DNA of 34,687 nucleotides from Candidatus Thorarchaeota archaeon (GTDB taxonomy: Archaea; Asgardarchaeota; Thorarchaeia; Thorarchaeales; Thorarchaeaceae), in NCBI GenBank assembly GCA_013388835.1, contig JACAEL010000040.1, forward strand, positions 1-34,687. The letters are read 5' to 3'. The notes under the pieces are model-generated. The model was not told the DNA's origin and did no database searches. It saw nothing but the letters and a program-made list of their open reading frames with translations. Of this stretch, positions 24,320 to 32,312 are shown piece after piece (within the stretch, counting starts at the first letter, position 1; each line of letters begins with the position of its first letter). Position numbers and translations under genes: made by a program.

Positions 24320-25045
24320 GTGGCTGAGGAAAGACAATTGCGCGTTACAACTGACAAGATGCGTCACCTTGACGGTCAGCAGTGTTTCATCTGCGGCCGC
24401 TATCTTCTCAACAATACGATGGACGACCTAGCGTACGTAGAGATCGTCGTTGGTGGTCCCAGAAGGGCCAAACCTGACAGGTATCACCTGTTTCAGTGCC
24501 CGAACTGCGGAAAGATCGGCCACAAGAGATGCTGGTATAATCATGCAGAGAAGAAGGTCGGTGGCGGTATCTTCAGCGCACCAAAAGGGTGGGAGATGAA
24601 GTGTCCAAGCTGTGGGCACCTCATTGTGCCTCTTCGGAAGGAGAAGAAAGACTGGGCTCGCGCGTATCAGATTCCCGGGCATCCTGACGAAGAGCTTCTT
24701 GAGATCTGGGTCCAAGATGTACACTCCTACAAGTCTGGCTCCATAATCGGCAAGATTGGTTCAGTGATAGGCGGAGTCGGGGCTGCAATCGGTGGAGTGC
24801 TTCGAGCTGTCGGACTGGCTTCGCTGACACCATCAGAGAAGACCGCGGTGTCCGATGCTGCACAGCGAGCAGGTAAGACATGGTCTGAGATTGCTCAACA
24901 GGTCTTCAGACTCAACATACCTCCCGAACAACGTTCGCAGATACGGGACCTGAGATGCCAACACTGCAATGCACCCCTCAACCCGCCGGGTCAGTTCGAC
25001 ACCGCCATAGTGTGTGAGCATTGTGGCACCGCTCATCTCCTTTGA
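24320..25045 (+). CDS. Cross-brace (PHD/RING-like) zinc-finger protein with glycine-rich segment and C-terminal zinc ribbon
   Basis: No named family is recognised. Residues 22-98 place eight ligands as Cys22-x2-Cys25-x34-Cys60-x2-Cys63-x4-His68-x2-Cys71-x23-Cys95-x2-Cys98. This C4HC3 order and spacing fit PHD fingers and, loosely, RING variants, with Trp91 just before the last pair. Residues 139-168 (SGSIIGKIGSVIGGVGAAIG...) are a glycine-rich amphipathic or membrane-inserting stretch. Residues 213-235 form a CxxC...CxxC zinc ribbon (CQHCNAP, CEHCG). In eukaryotes C4HC3 folds read histone tails or act in ubiquitin transfer; a ubiquitin-like role here is speculation. Translation starts at GTG 24320 with a TATA element about 20 bases ahead. 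Its TGA stop overlaps the next start (TTGA). Confidence 0.75.
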   Translation: MAEERQLRVTTDKMRHLDGQQCFICGRYLLNNTMDDLAYVEIVVGGPRRAKPDRYHLFQCPNCGKIGHKRCWYNHAEKKVGGGIFSAPKGWEMKCPSCGHLIVPLRKEKKDWARAYQIPGHPDEELLEIWVQDVHSYKSGSIIGKIGSVIGGVGAAIGGVLRAVGLASLTPSEKTAVSDAAQRAGKTWSEIAQQVFRLNIPPEQRSQIRDLRCQHCNAPLNPPGQFDTAIVCEHCGTAHLL

Positions 25046-25446
25046 GAGACCATCCAGTCACCAATGTTCCAGAGGGCTACACTCCAGATGGATATTTATA
25101 CCGAGTCTACAAGCATCGTACTGCACTTGGAGGTTACACAGAAGTGCCTATCTATCTCGAGTTTAATCAGACGACTTCACAGTTCCAAGAGACAACAAGG
25201 ACCTCAAGCGATGACTCTGTTCTACTCGTGATTGACGAGTCGCAGAAACGTCTCATCATGAGCGTCCCTCCCAATGTGAGCATGATTGTGCGTCGTGCCG
25301 CCGAGCGACAGGCCAGAGGAATCACCAAGTCTGGTTTTCTGTGCAGAGATGGCGGCAGACACGGACGCGACCACGAGCTGGAGGTCGTTGGAGAGGGAGG
25401 CAGCCTTCCGGACCGCCTGACTCGCAGCCCACGAGAAGTCTACTGA
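25042..25446 (+). CDS. Small uncharacterised protein translationally coupled to the zinc-finger gene
   Basis: A TTG at 25042 overlaps the preceding TGA stop as TTGA and opens a 134-residue frame, which suggests termination-reinitiation coupling; no ATG or GTG start precedes the conserved-looking part. The sequence (EGYTPDGYLYRVYKHRTALG, then SVLLVIDESQKRLIMSVPPN, then VRRAAERQARGITKSGF) alternates beta strands and helices like a small alpha/beta domain. The VLLVIDE..KRLIM..P pattern recalls small archaeal regulatory domains, but I cannot name a family. The last 30 residues (PDRLTRSPREVY at the end) are charged. A shared role with the zinc-finger protein is inferred from the overlap. Confidence 0.6.
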   Translation: MRDHPVTNVPEGYTPDGYLYRVYKHRTALGGYTEVPIYLEFNQTTSQFQETTRTSSDDSVLLVIDESQKRLIMSVPPNVSMIVRRAAERQARGITKSGFLCRDGGRHGRDHELEVVGEGGSLPDRLTRSPREVY

Positions 25447-25500
25447 GTGTTGCCAAGTGTATACGGCGAATGTATTCTGGGCTGTGCCATCTATAGCATA

Positions 25501-25526
25501 GCTGCGTCCTTGCACACGGACGCAGC
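25501..25526. promoter_or_regulatory. 9-bp perfect inverted repeat abutting a TATA box
   Basis: GCTGCGTCC (25501-25509) and GGACGCAGC (25518-25526) flank an 8-base loop and end directly at the TATA element of the PRC-barrel gene. It could be a terminator of the small gene upstream (55 bases after its stop) or an operator for the downstream gene. The lack of a T-tract after the stem slightly favours an operator. Confidence 0.5.
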
Positions 25527-25536
25527 CTTATATATG
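25527..25536 (+). promoter_or_regulatory. TATA box of the PRC-barrel gene
   Basis: CTTATATATG lies about 41-50 bases before GTG 25577. Initiation about 26 bases downstream, near 25557, would leave a leader of about 20 bases. Confidence 0.55.
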
Positions 25537-25576
25537 CGGGGACGGTTGTCCATTTCACGTACTGTCAGGAGCGATA

Positions 25577-26260
25577 GTGGTGTTCCAGTGTTGTAATGTC
25601 AAGTTCTCTGATCTGAGAAGCAAGACCGTATATGACCGTTCGGGCAAGCCGATTGGTCGAGTGGCCGACTTCATTGTGAAGCTCGCTGGAAACAGGGTGG
25701 AGCTCAAGTCGCTTGTCATTGCAGGTTCCAAGAAAGAGGAGTTCATGGAGCGCATAGGTCTGAAGCCCGATGACGACCCGGTGTTTCAGCTTGACTGCGT
25801 CGACCGCATCGAGAGTGATATCCATCTTGCTGTCGAAGGGTCCTCCCTACGCACGATGCTCGACAGGAGCGCAATGAATGCGGATGACGTGAAGATGTCT
25901 GCATTGACAAAGGCCAAGGTAGTTGACTCCGATGATGTGAAAGTGGGTAACGTGATAGACATCTGGTTCGACACCAAGGACAAGATCTGGCTGGTTCTGG
26001 GTGGAGGCTTTCTGGAAGAGACACTCGAGAGGATTGGTGCTCAGCCCGACATTGACCTGCTCGTCCCTGAAGAGGCAGTCGAGTCTCTGACCAAGAAGCA
26101 GATCAGACTGAAGTGGACGAAGTTCCAGCTGGAGGCCACCTGCAAGAGTGAGTACGAGCGCTATAAGCGAGAGGTAGCGACACGACACGAAGCTGGCAAG
26201 GAAGACATTCGCGCTGTCCAGATGCGTCTGACTGGAGCTCCTCCCCGCGGATTCGTCTAG
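25577..26260 (+). CDS. Tandem PRC-barrel domain protein
   Basis: The 227-residue protein starts at GTG 25577 and contains two similar beta-barrel units. The first (residues about 8-85) reads KFSDLRSKTVYDRSGKPIGR then VADFIVKLAGNRVELKSLVI. The second (about 108-180) reads KMSALTKAKVVDSDDVKVGN then VIDIWFDTKDKIWLVLGGGF. The 'K-x-V-x-D-x-x-G-x-x-x-G-x-V-x-D' signature is that of PRC-barrels, found in the photosynthetic reaction centre H subunit and RimM and, in archaea, in small CdpB-like division proteins and other adaptors. A helical, charged tail (SEYERYKREVATRHEAGKED) follows. It probably acts as a cytoplasmic protein-protein adaptor; the specific partner is unknown. It has its own promoter, next to an inverted repeat. 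Confidence 0.82.
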   Translation: MVFQCCNVKFSDLRSKTVYDRSGKPIGRVADFIVKLAGNRVELKSLVIAGSKKEEFMERIGLKPDDDPVFQLDCVDRIESDIHLAVEGSSLRTMLDRSAMNADDVKMSALTKAKVVDSDDVKVGNVIDIWFDTKDKIWLVLGGGFLEETLERIGAQPDIDLLVPEEAVESLTKKQIRLKWTKFQLEATCKSEYERYKREVATRHEAGKEDIRAVQMRLTGAPPRGFV

Positions 26261-26618
26261 ACACTCTAGGGACCTTTGCCCGGACGCAGAGGTCACCCCA
26301 CAGTCTTTCAAATCACCATGGTCAGCGCACTCTTGAGTGGCCTGTCGGACAGCTGGCAATGACGCTTCGAGGGAGCATCTGTGATTCAGCTAGGCCGCGT
26401 ATGACGTGTCTGATGTCCGACATTTGCTAAGCACTGTCCCAACTACTCGAATTACCAAGTGACACATTCAATCCTGATGGGGTGTGGAGTTCGGCTGGAG
26501 TCTTCTCAGAGGCGAGCAGTGACCTCACGCAGCATGTCTTGAACACGGCCCAGTACGGCACTACGCGGACTAGGCACTCTTTTATCTCCATCTCCTCACA
26601 ACGAGGTGGAAAGTCACG
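26261..26618. other. Intergenic stretch with promoter signals only
   Basis: No credible gene or RNA was recognised between the PRC-barrel gene and the membrane-protein gene. Near the right end there is an A/T-rich CTCTTTTATCTC (26576-26587) and a ribosome-binding site GAGGTGG (26603-26609) ten bases before ATG 26619. Confidence 0.5.
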
Positions 26619-27686
26619 ATGCAAGACCCACAAGGAACCACACCGAGCATGGGACATCAGAAGGGCGCGTCTGTGAAGGACAGCGAGCCGCACAGGTCCC
26701 TGACGTATCGACTGCGACTGTTCTTTCACTCTAACAATGTTAGGCTCATCCTTGGTCTAGTTGTGAGCGTCTCTTCCAATCTGCTCCTGGGGACGCTAAG
26801 CTTCGGATGGCTGTATCCAGACGGACTGAACTACGTGTCCATGATTGAATACCTCCGAGGACACACAACCACATGGCCACACGCACCCTTCTCCTACCGG
26901 GTACTGGTGCCTCTAATTGCAGCGCCTATCCCCCTGTCAGCTGAGACCGCAATGGGCGTTGTCAATGTGTTCTTCCTAACACTCTACGCCACTGTCCTCT
27001 ACAGGATGTGTCTTGACTCCAGTCAATCCGTCTTGGCCAGCACAGGAGTCCTCTGCGTGTCCTCGTTGACCCTTCCCATTCGGCGGTACGCATTGGCTGC
27101 TCTTGTAGATGCCTCTGAGATGTTCTTCCTTGTGTTGGCCGTGTATCTGATCACCAACAAGTACAGGGACCGATATGTGGCTCTGTGTGTTCTCGTCGGT
27201 CTCTTGACCAAGGAGACCGTCATACTGGTCTTGGTGTTCTATCTGCTACACAGGCCTTCTGTCAGGACACTTGCACTTCTAGTTGGAGCTGGCGTGTACT
27301 CTCTTGCATATCGCTTGGTCGTATTCCATGAGGTGTCACAGACACTGGTCTTTCATCTGAGTATTCTTGAGAGACTGAATGACTGCGCGCTCCATCTACG
27401 TGACGGGCTTGGGCCTGTCCTTCTGTTGCTGGTCGCTCTGTACTTCAGCCGGAACAAGACCCAGACGCTGATGCCACAACTGAGGTGGATGCTGCAAGGA
27501 CTGGTGGCCTTCGCTCCACTTGTGGTACTGGGGCTGTTCTTTGCCTACTTCGACGCGCGCTTCATATGGCCTCTGCACATGTTCCTGCTTCCTGTGTGCG
27601 CTGTGGGAGTGTCCGACTTCATCGACTTTCTCCGGCTGAAGACTCACAAAGCCCTAACACAGGTGCCGCAGTCTGCGGGCTCGTGA
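26619..27686 (+). CDS. Polytopic membrane protein, GT-C glycosyltransferase-like
   Basis: The 355-residue protein has about nine hydrophobic helices after a 40-residue polar N-terminus. A first luminal-type loop reads WLYPDGLNYVSMIEYLRGHT, with an acidic Asp near the end of helix 1, followed by FSYRVLVPLIAAPI. Later come ALAALVDASEMFFL, LVGLLTKETVILVLV and YFDARFIWPLHMFLLP. The acidic loop, the (S/P)YRxLxP motif and the R-x-x-x-P-L near the last helices resemble lipid-linked sugar transferases of the GT-C superfamily, which would fit the sequon-rich surface proteins in this window. The similarity is by pattern only, and a plain integral membrane protein cannot be excluded. The ATG at 26619 is supported by GAGGTGG. 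Confidence 0.7.
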   Translation: MQDPQGTTPSMGHQKGASVKDSEPHRSLTYRLRLFFHSNNVRLILGLVVSVSSNLLLGTLSFGWLYPDGLNYVSMIEYLRGHTTTWPHAPFSYRVLVPLIAAPIPLSAETAMGVVNVFFLTLYATVLYRMCLDSSQSVLASTGVLCVSSLTLPIRRYALAALVDASEMFFLVLAVYLITNKYRDRYVALCVLVGLLTKETVILVLVFYLLHRPSVRTLALLVGAGVYSLAYRLVVFHEVSQTLVFHLSILERLNDCALHLRDGLGPVLLLLVALYFSRNKTQTLMPQLRWMLQGLVAFAPLVVLGLFFAYFDARFIWPLHMFLLPVCAVGVSDFIDFLRLKTHKALTQVPQSAGS

Positions 27687-27795
27687 GCGCATCATGATGA
27701 CGTCCGCCGATGGTGAATGATGACAGACCACGACAGACTTGACATCATTGCGCCACCTGTCTGGCAGAGGCCGACTCAGTCCCTTGCGAGTGTCC

Positions 27796-28962
27796 TCATA
27801 TGAATCCCATGACTATGATGTCCAAGACTGAGTCAAGGTTCTCGTCGGTGATGGAGTAGGCCTCTCTTGCCGTCTGAACGCCGGCCACTCTCTGCTGGTT
27901 GTCGAGGTCGCGAGTCGATGACATCAGGCCCAGCCTCCGACCCAAGCGATAGGTGTCCTGCTCCCGTTCGTCTAGGTCAAGAAACTCGTCGATCACGCGC
28001 AGTATTCGGTTCTTGTCTTGCGGAAGCACTCCTTCTATCTCCGGGAGCAGGTTAAGTATGTGGTCACTGACAATATGACTGGTCACACCACTGAGTCCCG
28101 ACACAAACCTTCCTATCTCTCTCACAACTTCCACGTCACTCATAGGTCTGAACTCGCCTGATATCCGAAGCCTGTGCAAAGGTGCTCTGTCCGAGACTGC
28201 TACTGTGCGCAGCCGCACAAAGTCCGGGTCAATACGGTTCACTGCGTCTGCTGTCTCGTCCGCATGCTCGTCGGACAGAGTCTTGCCTCCAAGACCGGGC
28301 ATCACGTATTCGGACAACTCCATGCCTGCGCCCCTGATCTTGCGCCCAGCCTCGATGTGCATGGTCTTGGAAGCACCCTTTCTCATCATCTTGAGGACTC
28401 TGTCGGAACCGGACTCTAGCCCAACATGGATTCTGGACAGTCCGGCCTCCTTTAGCGCCGCAAGCTCCGTGGAGCTCATTGCTGCTACAGTGCTTGACCT
28501 TGCGTAGGTTGTCACTCTCTCTGTCTGTGGAAACAGGTGCCGCAGGTGTCGCGTCGCTTCAATCACAACATCTGGACCGACGGATAGTGGGTCTGCATCC
28601 TGCAGAAAGACTGTCTTCATGCCGTTGAGGTACCACTTGTAGGCAGCATCAAATGATGTGAGTTCCAGAGTTTCGACACTCCGCAAGTAGTCGTCCAGAA
28701 GCCGGTCAACGGGACTGTGCACGTCTGGCTGAATCTCTTTCAACTTCTGGATGTGTCTGTTGATGCTGTCAATGTCCCGGAGTACGTGGTCTAGCGGCCT
28801 CACAGATGGTGGCCTCCCCTTGTATACCGGACAGAACAGACAACGGTTCCAAGCACAGTTGCGAGTCAGTCTCAAGAGGAGGCTTCCCGCCTCACTGGGT
28901 GGTCGGATGGGTCCCTGCTCGAACCCAGCGTACTCATCATGTGCTCCTGACTCGAATGCCAT
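27796..28962 (-). CDS. Radical SAM protein with Cx4Cx2C cluster motif
   Basis: The 388-residue protein has an N-terminal cluster site RLTRNCAWNRCLFCPVYKGR (Cys36, Cys41, Cys44). The spacing is C-x4-C-x2-C instead of the usual C-x3-C-x2-C. The rest fits an Elp3/MiaB-like TIM barrel: KTVFLQDADPLSVGPDVVIE, VTTYARSSTVAAMS, EAGLSRIHVGLESGSDRVLK, MRKGASKTMHIEAGRKIRGA and YVMPGLGGKTLSDEHADETA. These are the SAM-binding 'GE'-type and strand motifs of the superfamily. The reaction is unknown; the C-terminal 90 residues are helical and not assignable. It lies 79 bases downstream of the Lrp/AsnC-type gene on the same strand and may share its transcript. Confidence 0.87.
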   Translation of the reverse strand: MAFESGAHDEYAGFEQGPIRPPSEAGSLLLRLTRNCAWNRCLFCPVYKGRPPSVRPLDHVLRDIDSINRHIQKLKEIQPDVHSPVDRLLDDYLRSVETLELTSFDAAYKWYLNGMKTVFLQDADPLSVGPDVVIEATRHLRHLFPQTERVTTYARSSTVAAMSSTELAALKEAGLSRIHVGLESGSDRVLKMMRKGASKTMHIEAGRKIRGAGMELSEYVMPGLGGKTLSDEHADETADAVNRIDPDFVRLRTVAVSDRAPLHRLRISGEFRPMSDVEVVREIGRFVSGLSGVTSHIVSDHILNLLPEIEGVLPQDKNRILRVIDEFLDLDEREQDTYRLGRRLGLMSSTRDLDNQQRVAGVQTAREAYSITDENLDSVLDIIVMGFI

Positions 28963-29041
28963 CAGACAATCACACCGTCTTCTGTACGTCCGTCGACCCG
29001 GGTTTCAAATGAACTCATGTATGTGAGACGTCCAGCCCCCA

Positions 29042-29485
29042 TCAGGGCTCTTCCTTCAGTGTGAAGAAGCATCCGCAGGTGACGGTCTGTCCCACGCCTT
29101 GAATCTTCCTGAGCCGATTCAGTACGAGGTTTCCTATCTCCTCAAGCGAGTTGCCACGGACCTTGAGTATTATGTCCCAGCTACCAGCAACAATGTGCAC
29201 CTCTGATACACCTTGGATGGCCGCAATCTCCGCCGCTACCTCTTCCTGCGACTTCATCTTCTGAGGCATGTAGGTCACCAGGACTATGGCGGTGACGCCG
29301 AGTCCGATGACAGAGTAGTTGGGAACTGCGACGATTCTCTTGATTATGCCCTGCTGCTTCATCCGCTCAATTCGGTATTGCACCGTCGACCTTCTCATTC
29401 CCAGTTCCGATGCGATTGCCCTCACGGGTCTTCCCGCATCATGTCTGAGCTCTTCTAGAATCCTCATGTCTTCCTCGTCGAGCAT
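29042..29485 (-). CDS. Lrp/AsnC-family transcriptional regulator
   Basis: The 147-residue protein has the standard architecture: an N-terminal helix-turn-helix (LDEEDMRILEELRHDAGRPV, then ELGMRRSTVQYRIERMKQQG, then IIKRIVAVPN) and a C-terminal RAM/effector domain (TAIVLVTYMP, VSEVHIVAGSWDIILKVRGN, a six-strand-helix pattern). Members bind amino acids and form dimers to octamers. A minus-strand TATA element (29508-29518) about 28 bases before ATG 29485 predicts a leaderless transcript. It is divergent from an asparagine-synthetase-like gene, and two related motifs lie between them, so control of that gene and of itself is likely. This mirrors asnC/asnA in bacteria, although sequence alone cannot show that the ligand is asparagine. 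Confidence 0.92.
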   Translation of the reverse strand: MLDEEDMRILEELRHDAGRPVRAIASELGMRRSTVQYRIERMKQQGIIKRIVAVPNYSVIGLGVTAIVLVTYMPQKMKSQEEVAAEIAAIQGVSEVHIVAGSWDIILKVRGNSLEEIGNLVLNRLRKIQGVGQTVTCGCFFTLKEEP

Positions 29486-29495
29486 GACTGTCAGA

Positions 29496-29554
29496 CTGCC
29501 AAGATGAGGCTATAACCCTTAGCATTCTCTGTCATTCTGCCAATGAGGTTGGCA
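29496..29554. promoter_or_regulatory. Candidate Lrp/AsnC operators overlapping both divergent promoters
   Basis: The motif CTGCCAA(G)ATGAGG occurs at 29496-29509 and again, without the bracketed G/A step, as CTGCCAATGAGG at 29537-29548. The second copy extends into a perfect inverted repeat, TGCCAA TGAGG TTGGCA (29538-29554). The first copy sits between the regulator gene's TATA (GGTTATAGCC on the minus strand) and its start; the second overlaps the A/T-rich CATAATGATTAA (29553-29564) upstream of ATG 29590. Confidence 0.55.
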
Positions 29555-29589
29555 TAATGATTAACTGAAGGGTCAAGGGCCGACTAACC

Positions 29590-30612
29590 ATGACAGACCT
29601 TTGTGCCGGTACGGTGCCGGCTGAATCACATCACGAGCGGATTCGAGCTGCAGTTGGGGAGCGCTACAGGACTATCAGGACAGAGCGAGCAAGAACAATC
29701 CTCCATGTGCAGCACAGGATCTGCAGGGCAATCCGTGACTTCTTGGACCGAGAGTCGTTCACTGAGTTCCTTGCGCCCATCATTGGACCCGTGACTGACC
29801 CGGGTGTGAGAGGGGCGAGGGCTCTCTCCGTGTCATTCTATGGACAGCCCTACGTTGTAATGACCAGCATGATACTCTACAAGCAGATGGCAATAAGCAG
29901 CATTCCAAAGATGTACTCGTTCTCACCCAACGTGAGAATCGAGCCGGTTGATGTATGCGACACGGGTCGTCATCTGGCGGAGTTCTATCAGGTCGACCTA
30001 GAGGCTGCTGAGACCTCGATGTCTGACATCATGGATCTCGGAGACCGATTACTCTCATCAGTGACAGCGACCATCAAGAGGGAGTGCGCGGCTCAGTTGG
30101 AGTTCCTGAACAGGAGCATGATTCCCTCACCAATGCGTCTTCCTAGGATTACGTACTCGCGGGCGCTGGGTCTTCTGGAGAGCCTAGGTACAGAGGTTGA
30201 ATGGGGATCGGAGATTCCATGGGATGCAGAGCGAGTGTTGTCCAGTCAGTTCTCAACTCCATTCTGGGTCACTGACTACCCGGTGGGGTCCAGGGGCTTC
30301 TACTATCTCGTGGACCCAAGTGACCCTGGGACACTCCGTACGATGGACCTTCTGCTACCAGAGGGATTTGGTGAGGTTGCAAGCGGAGGCGAGAGGGAAC
30401 ACACGCTGGAGGGTGTTATCTCTCAGATGAATAGGACAGGAGAAGACCCTGCCAGGTACGGCTGGTACATGGACATGCTGCGTGAGGGTGTCCCGCCCTC
30501 TGCCGGGTTTGGTATCGGGCTGGAGAGACTGACTCGGTATGTGTGCGGGGTCCGTGACATCTGGGAGTGTTCCCCATTCCCCAAGGTCCCGGGCGTCCCA
30601 CGCTCCAATTGA
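29590..30612 (+). CDS. asnA: Archaeal-type asparagine synthetase (class II tRNA-synthetase-like core)
   Basis: The 340-residue protein is a class II aminoacyl-tRNA synthetase catalytic core related to AspRS/AsnRS but without the N-terminal anticodon-binding OB domain. Motif 1 falls around FTEFLAPIIGPVTDPG; motif 2 is VRIEPVDVCDTGRHLAEFYQ (Arg116, Glu118, Arg127, His128, Glu131); motif 3 is GFGIGLERLTRYVCGVRDI (306-324) followed by CSPFPKVPG. The archaeal AsnRS-like paralogue of this size, studied in Pyrococcus abyssi, makes asparagine from aspartate, ATP and ammonia via aspartyl-AMP. That reaction is inferred here from family membership. The neighbouring divergent AsnC-type regulator supports an amino-acid-metabolism role. 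ATG 29590 lies about 30 bases after a TATA-like element. Confidence 0.85.
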   Translation: MTDLCAGTVPAESHHERIRAAVGERYRTIRTERARTILHVQHRICRAIRDFLDRESFTEFLAPIIGPVTDPGVRGARALSVSFYGQPYVVMTSMILYKQMAISSIPKMYSFSPNVRIEPVDVCDTGRHLAEFYQVDLEAAETSMSDIMDLGDRLLSSVTATIKRECAAQLEFLNRSMIPSPMRLPRITYSRALGLLESLGTEVEWGSEIPWDAERVLSSQFSTPFWVTDYPVGSRGFYYLVDPSDPGTLRTMDLLLPEGFGEVASGGEREHTLEGVISQMNRTGEDPARYGWYMDMLREGVPPSAGFGIGLERLTRYVCGVRDIWECSPFPKVPGVPRSN

Positions 30613-30628
30613 TAGGTCTCACATAGGA

Positions 30629-30667
30629 GGAGGGGGCTGCTCTCTGAGGAGCAGACGGACCCCCTCC
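30629..30667. terminator. Strong two-part hairpin between convergent genes
   Basis: GGAGGGGG (30629-30636) pairs with CCCCCTCC (30660-30667), and inside it CTGCTC (30637-30642) pairs with GAGCAG (30649-30654) around the loop TCTGAG; ACGGA is bulged on the 3' side. It lies 17 bases after one stop codon and 13 before the opposing one, so it can serve both transcripts as a terminator or RNA-end stabiliser. No T-tract follows on the plus strand. Confidence 0.6.
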
Positions 30668-30679
30668 GGGTACCATTTG

Positions 30680-32176
30680 CTAGAATCCAATGAACTGACG
30701 AAGAAGAGGCGCTGTGGACCCACCGACTATTGAGAATGCCGAGGCGACTCTCCTGAGCAGGTACTCGATGTTGCGGATGATTGTCACAGGCATTGTCTTG
30801 CCCTCGATTACCCTTCCGGATGAGTCTTCCACAAAGACCTGGAGCGTCTGAGTGCCTATCTCACGAGGTTCGAGGGTCAGCCAGAGAGAGACGCTATTCT
30901 TGAGTAGTGTGGCGAGTATGTGTGCCACATCGACTTTGCTGTCACTCACCAGTGGCACGGACTCAGATGGTATCTTGAACTGCCCTCGTCCCTCAGCGGA
31001 CACTCTCACCCTGAGCTCTTTGGGTTCGAGACCTGCCACGGTGATCCTGACGGTATAGTCTCTCGGCTCTGGTGCATTGTTGAAGAGGATGAGAAAGAGA
31101 TTGCATTCTCCGTCCTTCCTGCAGACCTCCTCTGCTGCCGCATCGACGTACACGGGGTCTTCAGCCATGACGGCGGCATTGTCAACCAGTTCAAGCTGCA
31201 GCCTGTCGATGAGGTCGAACAGGGCCGGGGAGTTTGACTCGATCAGTTGAAACACCTTGAAGACATCGTCAGTAGTGAAGTATTTCCTTCCTCCAACATC
31301 TGTACCCACATCAGGGTGGTATTGCCCCGTGTCAAGACTCAGGAACTCGGTGAGTTCATCGATTACCTGTTGATGCGTAAGCACTCCACTGTACTCCATG
31401 TAATGGAGGTACAGGATCTTCTCCAGCGCTAGGGCCACAGGGCTTTCCTCCGACTCGTCCCTTAGGACCGCATCGACGAACTCCTTCCTTAGGCAACGCC
31501 GAATCGCTTCAGTGAACTCATCCCATTTCAGACGCGCGATTGGGTCCAAGTGTCCCCGAAAGACATCGCTGAATATGTTATCAAGAAGGACTTCGTGAGA
31601 TGAGGGCCTGTAGAAGTCAGATAGACCCGCGATGGATGTCACATCGATTTTCACTGTCTTGACCAGTAGTGCTGCGCCGAAGCATATCAGAGAGAGACCA
31701 AGACCGAGTACCGCCACCCAGCTCGATTGGTCACTGCCCGTCAATGCCAGATACACATATGCCGCATAGAGGAGGAAGACTAGGACACCGAGGATGAACA
31801 CGCTCCTGATTGTGGTGATGGTCCTGTTCACATTGCTCTTGATTGATGTGAAACCCTGAAGACTATCGAGTGGGCGCCCCTTCTGACGCTCCAGTTCAAG
31901 TCGCCCTGTGAATGCAGCCTTCGTCTTTGCGGCCAGCTGTCCAAGAATGAGCGTGTTGACTGCGAATATCACTAGAACCACTACAAAGGCAGAAAGGAGC
32001 AGAAGCGACTCCGTGATGTGAAGCACCGAAATGACCGTCAGTGCCACCAGCACCAGCGGAAGCAGGTACAGAAGAAACCGTCCCACTCGCCTATTGTACG
32101 CTGTGAGCCTTGCCTGATGATTCTCCATCCTCTGCAGAGCCGCCTCGGATGTATTCTTGTGATGCGTCGAGCTCAT
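30680..32176 (-). CDS. Uncharacterised four-helix membrane protein with large soluble domain
   Basis: The 498-residue protein starts with about 30 polar residues, then two helices (FLLYLLPLVLVALTVISVL and LLLLSAFVVVLVIFAVNTL), a charged cytosolic-type loop of about 40 residues, and two more helices to about residue 172. The remaining 325 residues are soluble: an alpha-helical part (ARLKWDEFTEAIRRCLRKEF, ALEKILYLHYMEYSG) and a beta-rich part (NLFLILFNNAPEPRDYTVRI) that looks like an immunoglobulin-like sandwich. No family or catalytic motif was recognised. ATG 32176 follows a minus-strand GAGGTTG about ten bases upstream. It is divergent from the TspO-like gene and convergent with the asparagine synthetase gene. 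Confidence 0.75.
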   Translation of the reverse strand: MSSTHHKNTSEAALQRMENHQARLTAYNRRVGRFLLYLLPLVLVALTVISVLHITESLLLLSAFVVVLVIFAVNTLILGQLAAKTKAAFTGRLELERQKGRPLDSLQGFTSIKSNVNRTITTIRSVFILGVLVFLLYAAYVYLALTGSDQSSWVAVLGLGLSLICFGAALLVKTVKIDVTSIAGLSDFYRPSSHEVLLDNIFSDVFRGHLDPIARLKWDEFTEAIRRCLRKEFVDAVLRDESEESPVALALEKILYLHYMEYSGVLTHQQVIDELTEFLSLDTGQYHPDVGTDVGGRKYFTTDDVFKVFQLIESNSPALFDLIDRLQLELVDNAAVMAEDPVYVDAAAEEVCRKDGECNLFLILFNNAPEPRDYTVRITVAGLEPKELRVRVSAEGRGQFKIPSESVPLVSDSKVDVAHILATLLKNSVSLWLTLEPREIGTQTLQVFVEDSSGRVIEGKTMPVTIIRNIEYLLRRVASAFSIVGGSTAPLLRQFIGF

Positions 32177-32312
32177 CTTTCTTCAACCTCAGCTACCACT
32201 CTTTCGTACTTACGGGGGTATATCTCTTGGGGTCATTCGCCGCGCCCTGTCTAGGTCACAGCCCAATGTCTTTATCCCCTAGTGCGCACACCTATCATAG
32301 TGTGAGTGTCTC

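Noticed and set aside
28998-29015. GGTTTCAAAT resembling a tRNA T-loop
   Set aside because: No acceptor, D or anticodon arm could be fitted around it, and it lies in a short intergenic gap.
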